Source of the DNA: an uncultured Eggerthella sp.
Lineage (GTDB): Bacteria; Actinomycetota; Coriobacteriia; Coriobacteriales; Eggerthellaceae
NCBI GenBank assembly: GCA_900540345.1
Contig: UQFK01000001.1
Location: forward strand, 1 to 64,000
Length of the DNA stretch: 64,000 bases
Reading direction: 5' to 3'
Part shown: positions 8,929 through 17,170 of the stretch, in pieces
Numbering within the stretch: position 1 is the stretch's first letter
How the letters are laid out: every line of letters starts with the position of its first letter
Notes under the pieces: generated by a model
Database searches by the model: none
The model's input: only the letters and a program-made list of their open reading frames with translations
Told to the model about the DNA's origin: nothing
Translations under genes and position numbers: made by a program

Positions 8929-10215
8929 TTATTCCTGATACGGTGAGAGAGCCAACGAAGCATTATGACCACCAAAACCAAGCGAGTTAGAGAGCGCAAC
9001 CTTCTGCGGGTAATCGCGCATTGCCTCGGTGGGAACGCGCACCTCGCATTCGGGGTCGGCATCTGCAAAACCAGCCGTAGGGGGAACAGCTGCATTCGCA
9101 ACCGAAAGTGCCGTGACGATAGCCTCAAGTGCGCCAGCAGCACCAAGTGTATGACCAACCGCGCCCTTGATCGACGTGACAGGAATATCCTTCGCACGAT
9201 CGCCCGCAAGACCATGAAGCGCATTCGATTCCGTCTTGTCGTTCACCGGTGTGGAAGTGCCATGAGCATTGAGATGACCCAGGTCCTCTGGCGTGAAGCC
9301 ACCTTCGGCGAGCGCCTGCTGCATCGCAAGGATAGCGCCTTCGCCTGAAGGCTCAGGAGCAGTGATGTGATACGCATCGCCTGTTGAACCAAAGCCAGTG
9401 ATCTCGGCGATGATATGTGCACCGCGTGCTTTGGCGTGCTCGAGCGACTCGAGCACTACTGCGCCTGCGCCCTCGCCGATCACGAAACCAGAGCGATTCA
9501 CATCGAAAGGACGAGATGCCTTCGTAACATCTTGTTCTTTGGTAATGGCGCCCAAGTTGCCAAAACCAGAAAGCGAAATAGGATTGACGCCCTCTTCAGC
9601 ACCGCCAGCAAGTGCTGCATCCACATACCCATGACGGATCAGGCGATACGCCTCACCGATGCAATGCGCACCCGTCGAGCACGCCGTAACGATCGGGAAG
9701 CAATCACCCTTCAAGCCATAACGAATAGAAAGGTTACCAGCAGCCATGTTGGGGATCATCGTAGGGATGAACAGAGGACTCACTCGCTTCGGACCCTTCG
9801 TATTCAAGACGACTGATTCGTGCTCGAAGATCTCCATGCCACCGATGCCCGAACCGAAGATACATGCGAAACGCGTTAGATCCTCATGCTCAAGATCGAT
9901 GTTCGCCTGCGCCATCGCCTCATCAGATGCGAGGATAGCATACTGCACGAAGCGCGAAAAACGACGTGATTCCTTCTTAGTGAATCCCGCCTCGATAGGA
10001 TCATAATCAGGAACACGTGCAGCGACTGAAACGCCGAAGCGCTCTTGCTCTTCGGACGTAAGCTCGCGAATGCAAGACTTTCCCTCCATAAGCGTATCCC
10101 AGAGCGTCTCAACACCTAAGCCAGCTGGCGAGACAGCACCCATACCAGTGATGACCACACGGCGAACAGGTGCCATCTTAAGATCAGTTTCAGCAGCTTT
10201 CATTTCTTGGTTCAT
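8929..10215 (-). CDS. fabF: 3-oxoacyl-ACP synthase II (FabF)
   Basis: The 428-residue condensing enzyme shows the Cys-His-His triad: TACSTGAHCIGEAY (nucleophile Cys), NAHGTSTPVND and GAVGHTLGAAGALEA. It elongates acyl-ACP with malonyl-ACP. The start at 10215 (MNQEMKAAETD) has AGGAG 7 nt upstream and is preferred to an in-frame start 66 nt further up that would run into fabG. The family's VVITGMGAVSPAGLG begins about 18 residues in, so a short N-terminal extension remains. It is the only ketoacyl synthase gene in the window; no fabH initiator enzyme was seen. Confidence 0.95.
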   Translation of the reverse strand: MNQEMKAAETDLKMAPVRRVVITGMGAVSPAGLGVETLWDTLMEGKSCIRELTSEEQERFGVSVAARVPDYDPIEAGFTKKESRRFSRFVQYAILASDEAMAQANIDLEHEDLTRFACIFGSGIGGMEIFEHESVVLNTKGPKRVSPLFIPTMIPNMAAGNLSIRYGLKGDCFPIVTACSTGAHCIGEAYRLIRHGYVDAALAGGAEEGVNPISLSGFGNLGAITKEQDVTKASRPFDVNRSGFVIGEGAGAVVLESLEHAKARGAHIIAEITGFGSTGDAYHITAPEPSGEGAILAMQQALAEGGFTPEDLGHLNAHGTSTPVNDKTESNALHGLAGDRAKDIPVTSIKGAVGHTLGAAGALEAIVTALSVANAAVPPTAGFADADPECEVRVPTEAMRDYPQKVALSNSLGFGGHNASLALSPYQE

Positions 10216-10253
10216 AACAGATCTCCTGATCGATTCTTCACGCGATTTCGTCT

Positions 10254-11084
10254 TTAGAGCGACATTCCACCATCGATGCACAGCACCTGACCAGTCACAT
10301 AACCTGTTTCAGGACTTGCAAAGAAGGCTACGGTATTGGCAACATCTTCTGGCGTGCCGAATTCACCGCATGCAATTCGGCCAAGAATGTTCTCTTTCAT
10401 AGCGTCTGACAATTCATCAGTCATAGCAGTATCGATGAAGCCTGGGGCCACCGCGTTTACCGTAACGCCGCGCGCCGCCATCTCTTTAGCAGCCGCTTTG
10501 GTAAGACCGATGATGCCCGCTTTCGAGGCCGCATAATTAACCTGACCTGCATTACCTGCAACACCAACCACGCTCGAAACTGAGATGACACGGCCATAGC
10601 GCTGCTTCATCATGATGGGAGCCGCATGACGCAGGCAATTGAATGCGCCTTTCAAGTTTACTTCGATGACGCGATCGAACGCCTCTTCTTTCATACGCAT
10701 GAGCAGGCCATCGCGCGTGATACCCGCATTATTCACGAGCACGTCAATGCGACCGAAGGTATCCTTCACTTCAGCAAGCAGACGCTTCGCCTCGTCGAAT
10801 TGAGAAACATCCGCTTGAATGCCGATAAAACGCTGAGGCTCGGTCGGTTGCTCTTCTACGAGCGCATGTTCTTCGACGGCACGTTTCGTCGCAATCTCTG
10901 CGAGCACATCACATAATCCTTCGACCGCAGATGTGCTGGAATCGGAAGCGTAGTTGAGCACCACCGAATAGCCATCACCTGCAAGCCTACGCGCGACTGC
11001 TGCACCGATGCCGCGACTTGCGCCGGTGACAAGCGCAACACGACGGATCAGCGTGCTGGGCTCTTGTTCTTCAGATTTCGCCAT
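10254..11084 (-). CDS. fabG: 3-oxoacyl-ACP reductase (FabG), extended form
   Basis: This SDR-family reductase has the nucleotide-binding motif TGASRGIGAAVA, NNAGITRDGLLMRM, and the catalytic Ser...Tyr-x-x-x-Lys in SVSSVVGVAGNAGQVNYAASK. Its 276 residues exceed the usual 245: there is a leader of about 13 residues and an insertion of about 25 residues after strand 2 (around 50-75, ATKRAVEEHALVEEQPTEP), before the conserved ADVSQ. The start has GAGGAGGG upstream. It reduces 3-oxoacyl-ACP with NADPH in the elongation cycle. Confidence 0.95.
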   Translation of the reverse strand: MAKSEEQEPSTLIRRVALVTGASRGIGAAVARRLAGDGYSVVLNYASDSSTSAVEGLCDVLAEIATKRAVEEHALVEEQPTEPQRFIGIQADVSQFDEAKRLLAEVKDTFGRIDVLVNNAGITRDGLLMRMKEEAFDRVIEVNLKGAFNCLRHAAPIMMKQRYGRVISVSSVVGVAGNAGQVNYAASKAGIIGLTKAAAKEMAARGVTVNAVAPGFIDTAMTDELSDAMKENILGRIACGEFGTPEDVANTVAFFASPETGYVTGQVLCIDGGMSL

Positions 11085-11098
11085 GATGCCCTCCTCTT

Positions 11099-12022
11099 CT
11101 ACAGTGTGCTTACATATTCGTCGAACTGCTCGCGCGTACCGACACGCTTACGATCGACCTCTTTGGAGATGCGCTTCAACATAGTCCACAGCACCCCACC
11201 GTATCCGATCTCAACGAATTCATTCTCACCCTCTTCGATGAGATACTCGATGCCCTGCTGAAAGCGAACTGGTGAAACAACTTGAGCAGAGAGACGATCG
11301 GCGGCTTCTTCAACGCAAAAAGGTCGCGCATCGGTATTGCAGATGATCGTGACGTCGCTTTCCGTGAATACGGGAGCATCCGCACTTGCGAGAAATGCTG
11401 AAAGCGCATCGGCAGCAGGCTGCATGAGTGGACTATGAAACGCACCAGCCGTGTTCAGGCGAGCGCACTTCTTCTTCATGCCCTTCCAATGCTCCTCTGC
11501 GCGATCGATCGCAGCGAGATCGCCAGATATGACAACCTGACCAGGGCAGTTATAATTTGCTGGCAGCAGGATGTCGCCCTGCGCACAAGCTTCGCACACT
11601 GCATCGGCATCTTCATGCGTCGCCGCCAAGAGCGCAAGCATCGCGCCTTTGCGCATCGTACAGGCTTCAGCCATGGCGCCCGCACGCACCTTGAGCAAAC
11701 GAAACGCATCGTCTAGGCTCACGATATCGGCAAGCGCCAATGCGCTGATCTGACCAAGCGAAAAGCCGATCAGAGCATCAGGTTTCTTGCCTTGCGCCAA
11801 AAGCGCCTTACCGATAGCCACTGAAAGGACCATGGTGAGCGCTTGAGCATTGAAAGAATCGTTGATCTGCTCTTCAGTCCCTTCTTTCACCAAATGAATA
11901 AGGTCAACTTCAAGCACATCAGAAGCGCGCTCAAAGACTTCCCTTATCTCTGGAATATCGATCAGATCGGCGCCCATGCCAACACTTTGAGCGCCTTGTC
12001 CAGAACACATCCAAACTGCCAT
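11099..12022 (-). CDS. fabD: Malonyl-CoA:ACP transacylase (FabD)
   Basis: The 307-residue acyltransferase starts at 12022 with AGAAGG upstream, 13 nt after the fabK stop; the family motif MCSGQGAQSVGMG follows directly. The nucleophile elbow is GFSLGQISAL. The residue before the active-site Ser is Phe rather than the His common in E. coli-type enzymes, a position that does vary in the family. The catalytic His is in AFHSPLMQP. It transfers malonyl groups to ACP, so it depends on malonyl-CoA from a complete acetyl-CoA carboxylase. Confidence 0.94.
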   Translation of the reverse strand: MAVWMCSGQGAQSVGMGADLIDIPEIREVFERASDVLEVDLIHLVKEGTEEQINDSFNAQALTMVLSVAIGKALLAQGKKPDALIGFSLGQISALALADIVSLDDAFRLLKVRAGAMAEACTMRKGAMLALLAATHEDADAVCEACAQGDILLPANYNCPGQVVISGDLAAIDRAEEHWKGMKKKCARLNTAGAFHSPLMQPAADALSAFLASADAPVFTESDVTIICNTDARPFCVEEAADRLSAQVVSPVRFQQGIEYLIEEGENEFVEIGYGGVLWTMLKRISKEVDRKRVGTREQFDEYVSTL

Positions 12023-12035
12023 AAAGCCTTCTTCT

Positions 12036-13007
12036 CTAGTCGTTCCAGGCGCGTTTTGCGTTTGCCTGCGCCATAGCCTCAAGATCACGCTGCGACCACG
12101 CTTGCGCTTCGCGCATCAGATCATCGACGATCTCTTGTGCTGATTTCTCATCGCTGATCAAGCATGCGACCTGGCCTGACATGAGCGAGCCTTCATCAAC
12201 ATCGCCCATTACTGCACGATGAAGCGATCCTGCAAGTGCCGCCTCGACTTCGTCGAGCGAAACCGTCGTATCGCCTTCCATCTTGCGAATATTACGTGCG
12301 AACTTGTTCTTCAGCTGACGAACAGGATGCCCGTTATCGCGACCGGTCACAATAGTGTCCGAATCCTTTGCTGCAATGACCTTCTGCTTGTAAGCATCGT
12401 GGATACCGCATTCGTGCGCTGTGAGAAAGCGCGTGCCGATCTGCACGCCTTCAGCACCGAGCGCGAACGCTGCCACCATGCCGCGACCATCCGCCACACC
12501 ACCTGCAGTGATGACCGGGATAGAAACCGCCTCGCACACTGCTGGGGTGAGCGCCATGGTAGTGAGTTCGCCGATATGGCCTCCGGCCTCGCAGCCTTCT
12601 GCGATAAGAGCATCGGCGCCCATGCGCTCCATGCGCTTAGCAAGCGCTGCAGAAGCAACGACTGGCACGACCTTTGCGCCAGCCTCCTTCCAGCGCTCGA
12701 TATATGCTGCAGGGCTGCCGGCGCCTGTCGTGATGACCGGCACCTTCAGCTCTGCCAACAACTCTGCAAGCTCAGGTGCATCAGGGTTCATGAGCATGAT
12801 GTTCACACCAAAAGGCTTGTCGGTGAGTGAACGAGCGAGTTCTACCTGCTCGCGCACCCAAGAAAGCGGGGCCGATCCGCACGCGATGATACCCAAACCA
12901 CCTGCGTTGCTGACCGCAGCAGCAAGGCGAGCATCAGCGATCCATGCCATGGCCCCTTGAATGATCGGTTGCTCGATGCCGAGCAACTCAGTTACACGGG
13001 TCTTCAT
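12036..13007 (-). CDS. fabK: FMN-dependent enoyl-ACP reductase FabK
   Basis: The 323-residue TIM-barrel flavoprotein of the nitronate monooxygenase/FabK family begins with LLGIEQPIIQGAMAWIADARLAAAVSNAGGLGI. It has the flavin-binding segments GCEAGGH and PVITAGGVADGRGM and the GVQIGTRF strand. FabK rather than 2-nitropropane dioxygenase is called because it sits between acpP and fabD exactly as in streptococci. FabK replaces triclosan-sensitive FabI, and no FabI-type SDR is in the cluster. Confidence 0.93.
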   Translation of the reverse strand: MKTRVTELLGIEQPIIQGAMAWIADARLAAAVSNAGGLGIIACGSAPLSWVREQVELARSLTDKPFGVNIMLMNPDAPELAELLAELKVPVITTGAGSPAAYIERWKEAGAKVVPVVASAALAKRMERMGADALIAEGCEAGGHIGELTTMALTPAVCEAVSIPVITAGGVADGRGMVAAFALGAEGVQIGTRFLTAHECGIHDAYKQKVIAAKDSDTIVTGRDNGHPVRQLKNKFARNIRKMEGDTTVSLDEVEAALAGSLHRAVMGDVDEGSLMSGQVACLISDEKSAQEIVDDLMREAQAWSQRDLEAMAQANAKRAWND

Positions 13008-13024
13008 GCGGAGTTCTCTCGATC

Positions 13025-13243
13025 CTAGAGAGCTTCGATGTACTCGACAAGCTGACCGATGGTCTCGATGCCTTCTGGCTCACCAAAATCGATGTCGAGC
13101 TCTTCTTCAAGGCTGCAAACGAGCTCTGCCATGTCGAGCGAGTCGATGCCAAGACCCTCGAGCGTTGCATCAACCGTAACGGTCTCAGGTTCGATGTCGA
13201 GATTTTCGTTGAGTACTTTTTGAATAGTGTCGAGCGTTGCCAT
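13025..13243 (-). CDS. acpP: Acyl carrier protein
   Basis: The 72-residue acidic four-helix protein has the phosphopantetheine attachment Ser in LGIDSLDMAELV (about residue 37). Its ribosome site AAAGGA lies inside the last codons of the upstream fabT gene, whose TAA is 5 nt before this ATG, so the two are tightly coupled. It carries acyl intermediates for FabD, FabF, FabG, FabZ and FabK encoded just downstream. Confidence 0.96.
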   Translation of the reverse strand: MATLDTIQKVLNENLDIEPETVTVDATLEGLGIDSLDMAELVCSLEEELDIDFGEPEGIETIGQLVEYIEAL

Positions 13244-13248
13244 TGTTG

Positions 13249-13725
13249 TTATCCTTTCGTTTGCTCTTTCTGGCCTTCTTGGTCGAAGAAGGTCTTGATC
13301 TTTCCAACTGCTTTTACAAACACCCCTTCTTCTTCGGGTGAAAGATCCGCAAGTGCGCTTTCCACCATCTTCTTGTGGAAAGCGTGGTGGGCGCGTGCTG
13401 CTTTACGGCCCTTCGTCGTAAGCGCCACTAGTACCTGACGGCGATCCTGCTCGCTGCGCTCACGCTGCACATAGCTGCGCTTCTCGAGCTTGTTGATCAT
13501 GACCGTGAGTGTAGCAAGCGTAACACCAAGACGGTTCGCGATGACATTCATCGGATTGGTCTCATGAAGTCCGATCGCACAGATAGTGTGAAGCTCGGCG
13601 ATGGATAGGCCTTCGGTGAGGCGATTGTTGAGCGAGCGCTCTTCGATGCGCAAGATAGAATTGAAGGTGCTCGAGAGCAGCTCATCGAGCATTCGCATAT
13701 TCTCTTTGTTGATTGCCTTTTCCAT
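13249..13725 (-). CDS. fabT: MarR-family repressor of fatty-acid synthesis (FabT-like)
   Basis: The 158-residue MarR protein starts at 13725 (MEKAINKENMRM), 7 nt after degV; a longer in-frame reading would overlap degV. The winged helix has NVIANRLGVTLATLTVMINKLEKRSYVQRERSEQDRRQVLVALTTKG, with the typical MarR wing DxR. It precedes acpP as fabT does in the streptococcal fab cluster, where FabT represses the operon with acyl-ACP as corepressor. Two TTTGA-N3-TCAAA boxes matching the known FabT consensus overlap the operon promoter, which strongly supports the assignment and implies autoregulation. Confidence 0.85.
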   Translation of the reverse strand: MEKAINKENMRMLDELLSSTFNSILRIEERSLNNRLTEGLSIAELHTICAIGLHETNPMNVIANRLGVTLATLTVMINKLEKRSYVQRERSEQDRRQVLVALTTKGRKAARAHHAFHKKMVESALADLSPEEEGVFVKAVGKIKTFFDQEGQKEQTKG

Positions 13726-13732
13726 GATCGAT

Positions 13733-14602
13733 CTATGCGTTCTTCGTTCCGAGCGAGTCGGGCATCGTTCCCATTCCAAGGGCCTTCAAGCCAAGATGAG
13801 TCGAAACGGTCGCACCGCATGAGCACGTTCCGTAATCAAGATACTCAACACCGGCTTCAAGAAGCGCCTTCTTGAGTTTTTCTACACCCTTTAGATTACG
13901 AGAATGACAGAAACGAACGCGCTGAATGCCCTCTTCTTCGGTAAGCTGTTGCAGCTTTTCGACGTATTTCTTGATAACGCCGTTCATGCCCTTCGCCTTG
14001 TCGATCGCACGAAGCACGCCATTCTCATCGAAAGACATCATCGGCTTGATATCGAGTAGCGTTGCTGTGTCGACTTCTTCAGGCGAGAGCCTACCGTTTT
14101 TGAGCAGATTATCAAGCGTGCCACATGCGATGAAAAAGCGCGTGAACGGGCGAATGCGTTCTAGGTATCCCACCGTCTCTTCAAGAGAAGCGCCTTCATC
14201 GCGCATGCGAGATGCCTGGATGACAAGCAATGCCTCGCCTGAGCAAGCATTGAGCGAGTCAATGACCGTGACAGGGATATCCACTTGGCTTGCTGCAAGA
14301 CGTGAAGACTCGATCGTTCCAGAGAGCGGTGCAGCAAGGTGCATAGCGATGACGCCCGTATTCCCCTCTGTAGAAAGCCGCTCATAGGTATCGATGAATT
14401 CTGCTGGCGAAGGCTGAGAAGATTTTGGTAGCTCCTTCGCAGCGAGCATCTTGTCGTAGAATTCCTCCGAGGAGATATCGATCTGGTCCTTGTATGATTC
14501 ACCATCCACCTCGACGGTCAATTGCACAACATCGATGCCATACTGCGCGCACTCCTCGGCGCTCAGATCTGCGATCGAATCAGTGACGATTGCAAAGCTC
14601 AT
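13733..14602 (-). CDS. DegV family fatty-acid-binding protein (FakB-like)
   Basis: This 289-residue DegV protein begins at 14602 behind AAAGGAAG. It shows the family features FAIVTDSIADLSAEE, PKSSQPSPAEF (TSQPS-type ligand motif), DSLNACSGEALLVI and a C-terminal SCGATVSTHLGLKALG. DegV/FakB proteins hold a fatty acid while FakA kinase phosphorylates it, feeding exogenous acyl chains into lipids. It is the first gene of the fab operon and shares its FabT-controlled promoter, so it probably links uptake of external fatty acids with de novo synthesis. No fakA is in the window. Confidence 0.85.
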   Translation of the reverse strand: MSFAIVTDSIADLSAEECAQYGIDVVQLTVEVDGESYKDQIDISSEEFYDKMLAAKELPKSSQPSPAEFIDTYERLSTEGNTGVIAMHLAAPLSGTIESSRLAASQVDIPVTVIDSLNACSGEALLVIQASRMRDEGASLEETVGYLERIRPFTRFFIACGTLDNLLKNGRLSPEEVDTATLLDIKPMMSFDENGVLRAIDKAKGMNGVIKKYVEKLQQLTEEEGIQRVRFCHSRNLKGVEKLKKALLEAGVEYLDYGTCSCGATVSTHLGLKALGMGTMPDSLGTKNA

Positions 14603-14716
14603 ATCACTTCCTTTCTGTCTGTTCACAGGCTTGGGCATGGGCTCTCTCCCATACGAGCCCAATAACGGATCGCTGATGAAAAAAGTAGTGGAAGCCTATT
14701 GCCTCCACTACTTTTT

Positions 14717-14743
14717 ATTATAGCTGATTGTTTTGATGGTCAA
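14717..14743 (-). promoter_or_regulatory. Promoter of the degV-fabT-acpP-fab-accDA operon
   Basis: The minus strand has a perfect -10 TATAAT (14717-14722) and a -35 TTGACC (14738-14743) separated by 15 bp. The -35 lies inside one of two FabT-type boxes. It is the only convincing promoter seen for the whole leftward fatty-acid cluster. Confidence 0.7.
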
Positions 14744-14744
14744 A
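14732..14744. promoter_or_regulatory. FabT-type operator box 1
   Basis: TTTGATGGTCAAA is a perfect 5-bp inverted repeat (TTTGA-N3-TCAAA), the core of the streptococcal FabT consensus. It covers the -35 element of the fab operon promoter, so binding would block RNA polymerase. Confidence 0.75.
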
Positions 14745-14747
14745 CTA

Positions 14748-14760
14748 TTTGAGCATCAAA
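14748..14760. promoter_or_regulatory. FabT-type operator box 2
   Basis: TTTGAGCATCAAA is a second perfect TTTGA-N3-TCAAA palindrome, centred 16 bp from box 1. It lies just upstream of the -35 element. Each box is followed by CTATTT on the plus strand only for the downstream side, giving an 11-bp direct repeat TCAAACTATTT. Confidence 0.72.
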
Positions 14761-14869
14761 CTATTTATGAAAGTATCCGAAGATGCCGACTACCGCCTCA
14801 ACAACACCGATGGGCGCGAAGAGACAAACGACTGCCCGCAAGAACACTCAGTCTCTTCTGCGTCAAGCC

Positions 14870-17170
14870 TCATGTCGCTCGAAGCTGGAGCACATAGCAG
14901 AAGTGAATTTTTGTGTTGCGCGCGAAGTCTTCAGGGATGGTCTTCGTAGTGATATCGAGCACATCAAATCCGAGCTTGAGCAACGATTCCTCATCAAGCT
15001 TGAAGGAGCGCAGATTGCCTGAGAAAATAATCACCCCTCCCCTGCGCAAAAGCTTAGAAACATCGCGTAGCAGATAGAAGTGGTCGCGCTGGATATCCCA
15101 GGTGCGTTTGCCCATTGATTTCGAATTAGAGAACGTAGGCGGATCGACAAAGATCAGATCATAGCGACGGATCTGGCCATTTTTGCTGTTACGCGGATCT
15201 TTCTCTGCGCGGATCCACTCGCGCACATCCGCCTTGATGAAGCGATAACGTGCATCGGTGAAACCATTGTGCATCATGTTGCGGCGCGCCCAATCAAGAT
15301 AGGTTTGCGAAAGATCGACCGTGGTCACACTCTTCGCACCACCTGCTGCAGCATAAACGCTTGCACTGCCTGTGTAAGCGAAAAGATTCAATACGTCTTT
15401 CCCTTTTGCTTGCGCAGCAATAAACCCTCGTGTGATGCGATGGTCGAGAAACAATCCAACATCAAGATAGCTCGTCAAGTCAAGCTCGAAGGTAAGACCT
15501 GCCTCCTTTGTGAGCACACGCTTTGCCTGTCGCTTCTCAAAGGCATATTGCTTTCCACCGCGATCCTGCTTGCGAACACGGGTAAAGACATGCGCTCGAG
15601 GGATCTCAAGCAATGCCGCAGCAATTCGCACAGTGTCTTCGAAGCGACGATATGCTTTGTGTGCATCGATAGAACGTGGTGCCTGATATTCGGACACGAC
15701 CAGATATGCCACATCGAACGTACGCGCACGTCGCGGCGTGCGAGCCTCATCACAAACCATGAAAAGATCGATCGCAACCGCATAGTCAGGCAGATCAGCA
15801 TCGTAGAGACGAAACGCGAATACCTCATGCTTCTGTGCCCACTTGCGACGTGTCTTCGCATTCTTGCGCAGCCGAGCTGCGAACTGTTCAGGATGATCAG
15901 AGAGTACGGGGATGGCGACATCACGTCCTGAAAGGGTGACAAGCTGAAGTGTTTCCTGACACACATCGCTTAATCGATAGGTGCGGATGGTTGTCTCGAT
16001 CGCGCCATTGTAGACTGGCTTTTGCTCAATCGGGATCGCTCCTACGTAGTCATCGAAGTGCATATCCGGCGTGATCGCTGTAAAGCTCCAGTCCTTTTGC
16101 AGTTTTGCAAGACCTTTTTGGAGCGCACCGTAGAACAGATCGAGCTCATCACTCATCAGACGAATGCCATACGGAGGATTGCCCACCAAACAACCATGTT
16201 CTACCTCAGCCACGCCCATTACCTCGAGCGTTTCGTGCATCGAAGCACAATCCGCTGTCGAGAAGAGCAGATACTGAGCAAGACCGATGCTCGATGCCTG
16301 CGCTTCAGCAATTTCGATCGCATGAGGATCTATGTCACTACCACAAAGATGCGGCATACGCTGAAGACCTGCTTCTAGTCGCTTGTCAGCCTCAGCGAGC
16401 AGTACATCAAAGTGCTGTTGGTTGAATTTCTTCCAACCTTGAAAACCCCAATAGTCGCGCAAGATGCCTGGTGCCATGTCGGCTGCCATCATGGCGGCTT
16501 CCAGCACAAGTGTCGCGCTTCCACAAAACGGGTCGTAGAGCAGCACATTGGCAGGATCGAGTGTGCCCGCATGCAGACCGTCCACAAGATTAGCCCAGGG
16601 TGACGCGAGCAGCATGCCCGCCGCTAACGCTTCTTTGAGCGGCGCCTGTACGGTCTGTCCCTCCAAACGATATCCGCGCTGATGAAGCGGCTCTCCTGCT
16701 AAGTCGAGCGAGATAGTGGCCTTCTGAGCATGGAGCGATACATTGATGTGTACATCGGGACGATGCTTGCTTACTTCAGGACGTATGCCCATGCGATCAC
16801 GTAGCTCATCACAGATCGCATCCTTCACACGCATGGCAGTGAACTGGGTGTTGCGCAGCTCTGCATTCGTGCCTCGAGCCGAAACCGCAATGGTCGATTC
16901 AGGATCGATATGCTCATGCCAAGGAAAAGCGCGAACGGACGCATAGAGCTGATCGGCATCGCGTGCATCTACGCGATCAAGTACGAGCAGCACACGGGAT
17001 GCACTCCTCAACCACAAGCATGCGCGCAGTCCATCTTCGATTCGTCCAAAAAACGCAACGCCCCCTTTGAGGGGACGTATGCGCTTGATATTGAGATTCT
17101 TTAGTTCTTGTGAAACGATCGATTCGAACCCTGCTGGGCAAACCGCATAGAACTCTAAAGGATCGTCCAT
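14870..17170 (-). CDS. rlmKL: Bifunctional 23S rRNA guanine methyltransferase RlmKL
   Basis: This 766-residue fusion is arranged like E. coli RlmL. An N-terminal ferredoxin-like and THUMP region comes first, then a methyltransferase domain with the N2-guanine motif GNPPYGIR, then a C-terminal class I SAM methyltransferase (LNLFAYTGSASVYAAAGGA, TVDLSQTYLDWAR, IFVDPPTFSNSKSMG). The two halves methylate G2445 (N2) and G2069 (N7) of 23S rRNA in E. coli. The ATG overlaps the rpoD stop codon by one base (TAATG at 17168-17172), so it is translated by coupling from the rpoD message. Confidence 0.92.
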   Translation of the reverse strand: MDDPLEFYAVCPAGFESIVSQELKNLNIKRIRPLKGGVAFFGRIEDGLRACLWLRSASRVLLVLDRVDARDADQLYASVRAFPWHEHIDPESTIAVSARGTNAELRNTQFTAMRVKDAICDELRDRMGIRPEVSKHRPDVHINVSLHAQKATISLDLAGEPLHQRGYRLEGQTVQAPLKEALAAGMLLASPWANLVDGLHAGTLDPANVLLYDPFCGSATLVLEAAMMAADMAPGILRDYWGFQGWKKFNQQHFDVLLAEADKRLEAGLQRMPHLCGSDIDPHAIEIAEAQASSIGLAQYLLFSTADCASMHETLEVMGVAEVEHGCLVGNPPYGIRLMSDELDLFYGALQKGLAKLQKDWSFTAITPDMHFDDYVGAIPIEQKPVYNGAIETTIRTYRLSDVCQETLQLVTLSGRDVAIPVLSDHPEQFAARLRKNAKTRRKWAQKHEVFAFRLYDADLPDYAVAIDLFMVCDEARTPRRARTFDVAYLVVSEYQAPRSIDAHKAYRRFEDTVRIAAALLEIPRAHVFTRVRKQDRGGKQYAFEKRQAKRVLTKEAGLTFELDLTSYLDVGLFLDHRITRGFIAAQAKGKDVLNLFAYTGSASVYAAAGGAKSVTTVDLSQTYLDWARRNMMHNGFTDARYRFIKADVREWIRAEKDPRNSKNGQIRRYDLIFVDPPTFSNSKSMGKRTWDIQRDHFYLLRDVSKLLRRGGVIIFSGNLRSFKLDEESLLKLGFDVLDITTKTIPEDFARNTKIHFCYVLQLRAT

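Noticed and set aside
14749..14949. 66-codon plus-strand frame in the fab promoter region
   Set aside because: It overlaps the rlmKL 3' end and the FabT boxes, and the composition is unlike a protein.
17110..17145. Sequence GATCGATTCGAACCCTGCTGG resembling a tRNA T-arm
   Set aside because: It lies inside the rlmKL start, coding for PAGFES, and no acceptor, D or anticodon stems can be formed around it.
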